Positions 1 to 6,011 of a stretch of 64,000 nt of DNA are shown here, one piece after another. Each line of letters starts with the position of its first letter. Within the stretch, counting starts at the first letter, position 1. Source of the DNA: AC-32 sp049644305. GTDB lineage: Bacteria > Actinomycetota > Thermoleophilia > Gaiellales > Gaiellaceae. A program made the position numbers and the translations under genes. The stretch spans positions 1 to 64,000 of the forward strand of contig JBARRQ010000023.1 of the NCBI GenBank assembly GCA_049644305.1, in the 5' to 3' direction. The notes under the pieces are model-generated. The model was not told the origin of the DNA, did no database searches, and saw only the letters and a list, made by a program, of their open reading frames with translations.

Positions 1-389
1 AAGGCTGCAGGGCGGTCCGAGTCGATGTCGATCTCGCCCACGACGCGGCCCTGGTAGGTGATGGGGACCACGATCTCGGACCGCGTCGAGGGAAAGCATG
101 CGAGGTAGCGGGAGTCGGCGTTCACATCGTCCACGACCTCAGTCTGCCCCGAGGCGGCGGCGGCCCCGCAGATGCCCTGCCCTACCGGTATGCGCACGTG
201 CGGCGTCGCCTCGGGTCCCTTCCACGGCCCGAGCACGAGCTCTTCGCCCTCGACCAGGTAGATCCCGACCCAGGAGTACCGGTCGAACCCGTCGTGCAAG
301 AGCTCGACGACTCCGCGGAGCACGTCATCCGCGTCCCCGCCGCGATCGAGTAGCCGCTCGACCGCCTCGACGGCGCCGGCGTCGCTCAC
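1..389 (-). CDS. GAF-domain protein, free methionine-(R)-sulfoxide reductase-like (3' end outside window)
   Basis: I translated this from the minus strand; it runs off the left edge, so about 129 N-terminal residues are visible. The GAF fold includes a GICGAAA stretch, a VVDDVNAD segment and a Cys just before SEIVVP. In the fRMsr (MsrC) family these positions hold catalytic Cys residues that reduce free Met-R-sulfoxide in the cytosol. The GTG start overlaps the stop of the upstream thioesterase gene as GTGA, so the two are probably coupled. A plain GAF signalling protein is the alternative, but the spaced Cys pattern favours fRMsr. Confidence 0.75.
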   Translation of the reverse strand, partial: MSDAGAVEAVERLLDRGGDADDVLRGVVELLHDGFDRYSWVGIYLVEGEELVLGPWKGPEATPHVRIPVGQGICGAAAASGQTEVVDDVNADSRYLACFPSTRSEIVVPITYQGRVVGEIDIDSDRPAA

Positions 390-844
390 TGCTCCAGATC
401 CCCTCCCTCGAACGCTGCGATCTTCTCGCGGTACGAGCCCGGGACCGGGCAGGCCTTGCGTTCGGACAGGTCGACGAGAACCAGGGTCTGTTTCGCTGTC
501 ACCATCAGGACGTCGTCGTCTACCCGGTAGGCCGCGAACTCGTACGTGACGCTCGTGCGGCCGATCCGAGAGACGCGGATGAAGACTTCGATCAGGTCGT
601 CGAAGCGCGCGGGGGCGAGGTACTCGATGGTCGAGGCCCGCATCACGAACTCGTTTTCGCCTCGCGTGGCCTCGAGCATCTCCAGGTGGCGGTGGTACTC
701 GACACGGGCGCTGTCGAAGTAGGGGAGGTAGCGGCCGTAGTAGACGATTCCCTGCGCATCCGTGTCGGAGAAGCCGACGCGCGTGAGGCTCGCGTACTTG
801 AACGGAGGCTTACGGTCGGTGACGCGGCCGAGCTCGAGCTGCAT
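386..844 (-). CDS. acyl-CoA thioesterase, 4-hydroxybenzoyl-CoA thioesterase (hotdog) family
   Basis: A 152-aa single hotdog domain. The N-terminal RVGFSDTDAQGIVYYGRY contains the family signature with the Asp (D-x-Q/M-G-x-V-xx-xxY) used in catalysis, followed by the long helix with ARVEYHRHL. Family members hydrolyse short or aromatic acyl-CoA esters in the cytosol; the substrate here cannot be told. I chose the ATG at 844 because it sits just before the conserved FKYASLTRVGFSD region; the frame is open further upstream but that part overlaps the next gene antisense to nothing and lacks similarity. It is followed by the fRMsr-like gene with a 4-nt overlap. Confidence 0.88.
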   Translation of the reverse strand: MQLELGRVTDRKPPFKYASLTRVGFSDTDAQGIVYYGRYLPYFDSARVEYHRHLEMLEATRGENEFVMRASTIEYLAPARFDDLIEVFIRVSRIGRTSVTYEFAAYRVDDDVLMVTAKQTLVLVDLSERKACPVPGSYREKIAAFEGGDLEQ

Positions 845-855
845 CGGCTCGGATG

Positions 856-1521
856 CTAAGCATCTCGGATGGGAGACGGCGGCAGGCTGCCTCTGCGCGG
901 TCGGTTGCGGACCGCTCTGACGAGACCCCAGACGGCCAGTGCGAGCACGGTGAGGCCGAGAAAGGCAAACGGGAACGCGATGTAGAGGCTGCTGATTCGC
1001 CCGCGCCCTGTCGGATTCGATCTGTCGCCCTGCGGCTGGGGGCTGAAATCCGGAAGGGCCCTCACCCTGGGCTTGGCGCCGAGAGGCGCGAACGTGGCGA
1101 CGGGCATGAACGAGTCGACGAGCCAGCGGCCGTGCGACGGCCGCAGGTAGACCCTGAAGGCGATTGGCCCGAGCGTCTTGCTCCCTCGAGGCGGAAGCAA
1201 CAGGAGGTCGACCCCGACCTCGTCGTTCGTCACGTAATCGAGCGTCCAGGGGTGGTGCAGGCCACGGGCCGGATATGGGTAGACGGGAATCGACCCGCGC
1301 GACCACGCCTTGCGGCTCATCCCTGATCGGAGCTCGGGTGCGATGACTCCGTACGACGCGCCGACGTCCTGCCTCTTGACGGCGTGATTGACTAAGACGT
1401 CCAGGGTTGCGCTGATCGCGCTCCGGTCGGACGCGGTCAGCCTGCGGCTCGCACCGGCCGGGACGACAAAGATGCATGCCGCCAGCGCCGCGATGCCAAA
1501 AGAAACCCCGAAGACGCGCAC
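856..1521 (-). CDS. hypothetical exported protein with C-terminal membrane anchor
   Basis: A 221-aa protein I do not recognise. It begins with a clear signal peptide (MRVFG, then a hydrophobic stretch ending AGASRR), has an extracellular domain of about 150 residues, one strongly hydrophobic segment near residues 180-203, and an Arg-rich cytoplasmic tail (RAVRNRPRRG). This predicts a type I membrane protein. It lies 23 nt after the P1 peptidase gene and 11 nt before the thioesterase gene on the same strand, so it is probably in one transcript with them. Confidence 0.65.
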   Translation of the reverse strand: MRVFGVSFGIAALAACIFVVPAGASRRLTASDRSAISATLDVLVNHAVKRQDVGASYGVIAPELRSGMSRKAWSRGSIPVYPYPARGLHHPWTLDYVTNDEVGVDLLLLPPRGSKTLGPIAFRVYLRPSHGRWLVDSFMPVATFAPLGAKPRVRALPDFSPQPQGDRSNPTGRGRISSLYIAFPFAFLGLTVLALAVWGLVRAVRNRPRRGSLPPSPIRDA

Positions 1522-1544
1522 GGCTCTGAGGGTAGCCGGACCCT

Positions 1545-2585
1545 TCAGCGGGTGCCGCGGCCGTGGGCGCGCATGACCTCACGCAGCTGCTCCGGGTCGA
1601 GACGGTGCACGGTGGCGCCACGGCCGGACATCGTCTCGGCGGCCAGCAGCGCGTTCACGATCGCCTCCTCGGTCGCTTCGATTGACGCATAGAAGAGCTG
1701 GTTGATCGAGCTCTCGGCCAGCATCGTCACGTCGACCGCACCGTCGCTCTCGAGGGAGCGGTTGCCGGTCGCGAAGGCGAGGACCAGGTCGCCGCTCGAC
1801 GTCTCGCCGGCGCCGCCTGTGCGGCCGATGGCGAGCGCCGCCCGGCGTGCGAGCCGGTCACACTGGTGCGGAAGCAGTGGCGCATCCGTCGCGACGACGA
1901 CGATGATCGAGCCGGTCGACGAGCTCTCCTCGCCTGTCGGGAGCGGAATCCTCTCGGGGCCGAGCTCGGCGCCCACCGGGACGCCGTCGATGATGAGCCG
2001 GCGGCGCGCACCGTGGTTTGCCTGCACGAGCACGCCGACGGTGTGCCCCTCCTCGACGATTCGCGACGAGGTGCCGATTCCGCCCTTGAATCCGTGGCTG
2101 ACCATTCCCGTGCCGCCGCCCACGTTGCCCTCGGGCACAGCTCCGCCTGCGGCGTTCGAAAGCGCCTCGCGCAGGTGCTCCGCGCTCACGTGGAAGCCGT
2201 TGATGTCGTTCAGCCGCCCGTCCCACGTCTCGGCCACGACCGGAAGCGACCAGGGGCTTTCGTGGCTCGGGTCGTCGAGGGCCGCGGCCACGAGCGCGTC
2301 GCGAACGACTCCCACCGAGTTCGTGTTCGTGATCGCGACGGGCGTGGTCAGGAATCCGGACTCACGAACCCATTCGAGGCCGGTCATCTCGCCGTTTCCG
2401 TTCAGCCGAAACGGCGCGGCGAAGGCGGGAAGCTCAGCCGGGACGACCACGGTCACGCCCGTGCGGACGTCGTCGCCGCGAACGATGGTGGAGTGCCCGA
2501 CGCGGATGCCCTCGACGTCGGTGATCGCGTTCAGGGGACCGGGCTCGAGCTCCCCGAGAGTGATGCCGAGCTCACGCGCCCTCAT
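1545..2585 (-). CDS. P1 family peptidase (DmpA/BapA-like L-aminopeptidase/D-esterase)
   Basis: A 346-aa protein of the self-processing DmpA/BapA N-terminal-nucleophile fold. Visible signatures are NAITDVEGIRVGHST near the start, NVGGGTGMVSHGFKGGIGTSSR in the middle, GVLVQANHG, and the TGSIIVVVATDAPL segment. In that last segment the Gly-Ser bond is where the family cuts itself to expose the Ser nucleophile. Members cleave small N-terminal amino acids from peptides, amides or esters, including beta-peptides. The ATG overlaps the stop of the phosphomannomutase gene as ATGA. Length is normal for the family. Substrate unknown. Confidence 0.9.
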   Translation of the reverse strand: MRARELGITLGELEPGPLNAITDVEGIRVGHSTIVRGDDVRTGVTVVVPAELPAFAAPFRLNGNGEMTGLEWVRESGFLTTPVAITNTNSVGVVRDALVAAALDDPSHESPWSLPVVAETWDGRLNDINGFHVSAEHLREALSNAAGGAVPEGNVGGGTGMVSHGFKGGIGTSSRIVEEGHTVGVLVQANHGARRRLIIDGVPVGAELGPERIPLPTGEESSSTGSIIVVVATDAPLLPHQCDRLARRAALAIGRTGGAGETSSGDLVLAFATGNRSLESDGAVDVTMLAESSINQLFYASIEATEEAIVNALLAAETMSGRGATVHRLDPEQLREVMRAHGRGTR

Positions 2586-3934
2586 CCGCGGATCACCGCG
2601 AGCACTTCGTCCCGCTTGCGCTCCGTCAGCTCGGGGGAGCGCGCCTCGAGGTTCAGGCGCAGGAGCGGCTCGGTGTTCGAAGGCCGGACGTTCATGTGCC
2701 AGTCGTCGGCGTCGATCGAGATGCCGTCGAGGTGGCTGACCTTGCCCTCGCGGCCGAAACGCTCTTTCAGCTCCTGGAGCTTGAGCGCGACGTCGCCGAC
2801 CGGTGTGTTCAGCTCTCCGGTGAGGAAGTAGCGCTCGCGAAACGGGCGCAGGATCTCCGAGAGCTTCTTGCCCCTCTTCGAGACGAGCTCGAGCATGAGC
2901 AAGAAGGGGATCACGCCCGAGTCCGCCTGCGAGAAGTCGCGAAAGTAGTAGTGGCCCGAGACTTCCCCCGCGAAGACCGCATGCTCCTCGCGCATGCGCT
3001 GCTTGATGAAGGCATGACCCACGCGGTTGACGAGCGGAATACCGCCTTCGCGAGTGATCGTCTCCGGAACGGCCCAGCTCGCGCGGACGTCGTAGATGAT
3101 CTTGGCGCCCGGCTCCTTCTCGAGGAAGATCTCGGCGAAGAGCGCCGTCGCGAAGTCGCCTGGGACGAACTCGCCGGTGTCGTCGACGAAGAAGCAGCGG
3201 TCGGCGTCGCCGTCGAACGCGGCGCCGAAGTCGGCGTGCTCCTCGAGCGTCTTTGCGACGATGAACTCGCGGTTCTCAGGCTCGAGCGGATTCGGTGGGT
3301 GGTTGGGGAAGGTGCCGTCCGGCTCGAAGAAGTAGCGAACCGTCTCGACCTGAGGCAGCCGCTCGAGGACCGGCGGAAGCATCGCGCCGGCCATTCCGTT
3401 CGCGGCGTCGATCACGATCCGGAGCGGCTGGATGGCTTCCGTGTCCACGAACGAGAGGACACGGTCGACGTACTGCGGCCAGATGTCGTAGCTCTCGACC
3501 TTTCCCGCGGGCGATCCCCCCTCCGGCGTGTCAGGCAGGGACAGGGCGCGGTCGCGGATCTCGAGCAAGCCCGACTCGCCGCCGACCGGGAGCGCGCCGC
3601 GGCGGACGATCTTCAGGCCGGTGTACTCCTTCGGGTTGTGCGAGGCGGTGACGGCCACGCCGCCGTCCAGCTCCAGCTCGCCGACGGCGAAATAGAGCAT
3701 CTCCGTCCCGACCAGACCGATATCGAGCACGTCAGCGCCGGCCTCGCTGGCTCCGCGAGCGACGGCGGTCGCCATCGCCGGAGACGAGACCCGCATGTCG
3801 TGCCCCAGGGCAATCCGGTGCGGCTCGAACTGCTCCACGAAGGCGCGGCCGATCCGGTAGGCGCCGTCCTCGTCGAGCTCCGTCGGATAGATCCCGCGCA
3901 CGTCGTAGGCCTTGAAGACCTTCGGATCGAGCAC
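2582..3934 (-). CDS. manB: phosphomannomutase/phosphoglucomutase (alpha-D-phosphohexomutase family)
   Basis: A 450-aa four-domain phosphohexomutase. It has the N-terminal FKAYDVRGIYP, the phosphoserine loop VTASHNPKEYTG, the metal loop FDGDADRCFF, the sugar loop GEVSGHYYFRDF and the C-terminal phosphate-binding RPSNTEPLLR. It interconverts mannose-6-P/mannose-1-P and probably glucose-6-P/glucose-1-P, supplying nucleotide sugars for envelope glycans. It is the first gene of the minus-strand run with the P1 peptidase and the membrane-anchored protein. All catalytic loops look intact. Which sugar is preferred cannot be told from sequence. Confidence 0.92.
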   Translation of the reverse strand: MLDPKVFKAYDVRGIYPTELDEDGAYRIGRAFVEQFEPHRIALGHDMRVSSPAMATAVARGASEAGADVLDIGLVGTEMLYFAVGELELDGGVAVTASHNPKEYTGLKIVRRGALPVGGESGLLEIRDRALSLPDTPEGGSPAGKVESYDIWPQYVDRVLSFVDTEAIQPLRIVIDAANGMAGAMLPPVLERLPQVETVRYFFEPDGTFPNHPPNPLEPENREFIVAKTLEEHADFGAAFDGDADRCFFVDDTGEFVPGDFATALFAEIFLEKEPGAKIIYDVRASWAVPETITREGGIPLVNRVGHAFIKQRMREEHAVFAGEVSGHYYFRDFSQADSGVIPFLLMLELVSKRGKKLSEILRPFRERYFLTGELNTPVGDVALKLQELKERFGREGKVSHLDGISIDADDWHMNVRPSNTEPLLRLNLEARSPELTERKRDEVLAVIRG

Positions 3935-3960
3935 ACGGAGGATGCTAGTCGGCTCTAGGA

Positions 3961-3988
3961 GAAAGGGCCGGGCATGCCCGGCCCTTTC
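3961..3988 (-). terminator. perfect 28-nt palindrome, rho-independent-type terminator of the beta-helix gene
   Basis: The 28 nt are an exact inverted repeat with stem GAAAGGGCCGGGCA and its complement. On the minus strand it follows the stop of the secreted beta-helix gene by about 20 nt, and the right arm ends in a TTTC run followed by TCCT. It sits 27 nt upstream of the manB start, so it separates two minus-strand units. Because it is symmetrical it could also act on readthrough from the plus strand. Confidence 0.75.
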
Positions 3989-4009
3989 ATTGAGCGAAGA
4001 CTCATCCTC

Positions 4010-5716
4010 TTACGACTTGTGGATCTGAATGTTTCCTCCGATCAGCGTGGTCGGCCCGGCCGAGTATGTCGTGGTCTTGATACTGAACGTGTCCGAGGTT
4101 CCGGGCTCGCCACAGTCGTCGACATCCACGGTGAACGGCTCCGTGGTCGTGCCGGTCGGCCGGATGACCGAGGCTGTGCCCCTGAACGTCGCGTGCATGC
4201 TTCCGGGTGTCGACGCGCAGGAACCGGGGCTGCTGATGTTCAGCCCGCTGATGGATTGGGCCTTGATCCGGACATTCATTCCGTGGTCGTTGTACTCGAG
4301 GTTCCCTGAGGGCGCACAGCATTTCGCCACGAAGCCGAAGGTGGAGTTTGAGTTGGAGCCGGACAGACTTGGCATGAGAGCCGGCAGCGAGATCAGATCC
4401 CCGAGGGGCGAGAAAAGCGGATCCCCGTCGATCTGTCCACCACCGGTTACCTTCCCGGGCGTATTCGGCGGCGGTGGCGCGGCTGGGCAGGGAGCCGGCG
4501 GCGGAACCGTCAACCACGGCATGAAGTCGACGTTCTGGTCCAAGTCGATGATCTTGTCGCCCGCACCGCTCGGATTCCTGGGGACTTCCATCGGGCCCGA
4601 TGGGTGTCCCCACCAATTGTTCTCCGCATTCAGCTGGGGCGTCATCGGATAGCCGCCGGGCTCGACCTCCATTCCGGCGATCGAGTTGCCCTTGATGCAG
4701 TTCTGATGAGCGACGATCGACGTATTGATGCCGATTCCGAAGGGATCGCCCACTCGGATCCCTCGCAACCCATTTAGCAGCGTGTTGCTGGTGATCGTGA
4801 TGTTCGAATCCCCACCGAACAGGCGGATTGTTGACGTGCCTGTCGATCCGGTGCTGAGGTTGCCGCTGATCGTCGCGGTGTCGACACTCGCGAGTACGAA
4901 GCGCTCCGCTGTTCCGGCGACCAGCTCGTTGTTGGTGACGCTCAGGTTCGAGCTCGGGGCGACGACCAGGAACGAGCTGCTGTCATGGCCGAAGAACTTG
5001 TTGCGATCGATCATCGCATTGCAGAGGCCGAAGTTCGTCTGGATGCCGTTGCCGGAGCCGGGTCCAGGAAGGCTGTTGTTCTGGATTAAGTTGAACTGGA
5101 CGAGCGTGGAGGTTGCCGCGCACGTGGAGTCGAGCTCGATACCCGAGATGTTGTCCTGGACGATGTTGTAGAGGATCCTGAAGCCGCCGTTCGTCCCTGT
5201 TCCACCGGGGTTCGACCAGATCCCGGCGAGGAAGCAGGGATCAGGGAGCGTGGAGCCCTGAATCGTGAAGCCGTTCAGCTCCAGGTTGTCGGCCGTGAGT
5301 TGCACCGGCCCGCAAGGGTGCTGGATGATCGATTGGGTAGACGGGTCCGGGACAAACGGCCTCGTCCGTGCGTCAACGCCAGCCTGCGCGCCGAGCAAGG
5401 TCAGGTTGTTCTTGTCGACGTTTACCTGTTCGTTGTAGGTGCCCGGACAGACGATGATCGTGTCCCCGGGACTGGCCGCCGCTATGGCCGCGTTGATTGT
5501 CGCGAAGGTCGAAGTCGTCGCGTTGCAGTCGCCGACAGTTCCCATTCCGTCGTCATCCACTACCAGCGTTCCGGGCGAAGCCGCGACCGGCTGCACTCCG
5601 ATTGACATCAGTCCGAGCATCAAGGATCCGGCCAGCAACAAGCCGGCGATGCGCGGTTTGCGGGGCCATCTCCTTGCCAGGTCGAATCCCGCGGCGCGAA
5701 GCACACTCCTCTTCAT
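4010..5716 (-). CDS. secreted right-handed beta-helix repeat protein with C-terminal post-COAP-like domain
   Basis: A 568-aa exported protein. Signal peptide at about residues 15-45 (GLLLAGSLMLGLMSIG, then VAASPG). The next part, FATINAAIAAASPGDTIIVCPGTYNEQV, is the classic opening of right-handed parallel beta-helix (pectate-lyase-like/NosD-like) proteins, followed by Asn-rich turns at regular spacing to about residue 390. The last 150 residues start with GKVTGGGQI and end with GGNIQIH, matching actinobacterial post-COAP domains with paired Cys. I chose the ATG at 5716, preceded by a GGGGGGA Shine-Dalgarno-like run, rather than the upstream in-frame codon at 5785. No lyase catalytic residues were recognisable. 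Base composition is less GC-rich than its neighbours. Confidence 0.75.
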   Translation of the reverse strand: MKRSVLRAAGFDLARRWPRKPRIAGLLLAGSLMLGLMSIGVQPVAASPGTLVVDDDGMGTVGDCNATTSTFATINAAIAAASPGDTIIVCPGTYNEQVNVDKNNLTLLGAQAGVDARTRPFVPDPSTQSIIQHPCGPVQLTADNLELNGFTIQGSTLPDPCFLAGIWSNPGGTGTNGGFRILYNIVQDNISGIELDSTCAATSTLVQFNLIQNNSLPGPGSGNGIQTNFGLCNAMIDRNKFFGHDSSSFLVVAPSSNLSVTNNELVAGTAERFVLASVDTATISGNLSTGSTGTSTIRLFGGDSNITITSNTLLNGLRGIRVGDPFGIGINTSIVAHQNCIKGNSIAGMEVEPGGYPMTPQLNAENNWWGHPSGPMEVPRNPSGAGDKIIDLDQNVDFMPWLTVPPPAPCPAAPPPPNTPGKVTGGGQIDGDPLFSPLGDLISLPALMPSLSGSNSNSTFGFVAKCCAPSGNLEYNDHGMNVRIKAQSISGLNISSPGSCASTPGSMHATFRGTASVIRPTGTTTEPFTVDVDDCGEPGTSDTFSIKTTTYSAGPTTLIGGNIQIHKS

Positions 5717-6011
5717 CTTCGTCCCCCCGTGGTCGCAAGACCGTTTTGTCCTTCCTGTGAGCCGCTCCTGTTTGACGGACACCATGAGGCGTTCGCCGAT
5801 CGGCGCGAGAGCTTCGTCTCGCTCACCTCCCCAACCCCCTGGGACTTGCCTGCCATAGGCGTCGCTTTCTGCCGGTTTGGGTGCTTTGGTGCGGCCTCAC
5901 CAAGTCTCTTCTACAAGTACTTACGCATATGCGTTTGAATTGAAACCTGGCTGATTTGCCAATCACCCACCGCCGCGGAAGCTGAGGGGCTCGCGATACG
6001 TTCTTAGACTT
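5717..6011. other. divergent intergenic region with a 12-nt perfect palindrome
   Basis: This 295-nt gap separates the minus-strand beta-helix gene from the plus-strand cyclase/ATPase gene, so it must hold both promoters. The part from about 5900 to 5960 is visibly AT-richer than its surroundings. It contains the exact palindrome ACGCATATGCGT at 5923-5934, a candidate operator. I could not place convincing -35/-10 pairs and see no small gene or structured RNA. Confidence 0.4.

Noticed and set aside
386..1621. A long minus-strand open frame extending the thioesterase upstream to 411 aa
   Set aside because: The upstream part is antisense to nothing known, is Arg/Ala/Pro-rich, and overlaps a better gene (signal peptide protein 856-1521) on the same strand; only the hotdog domain from 844 is supported.
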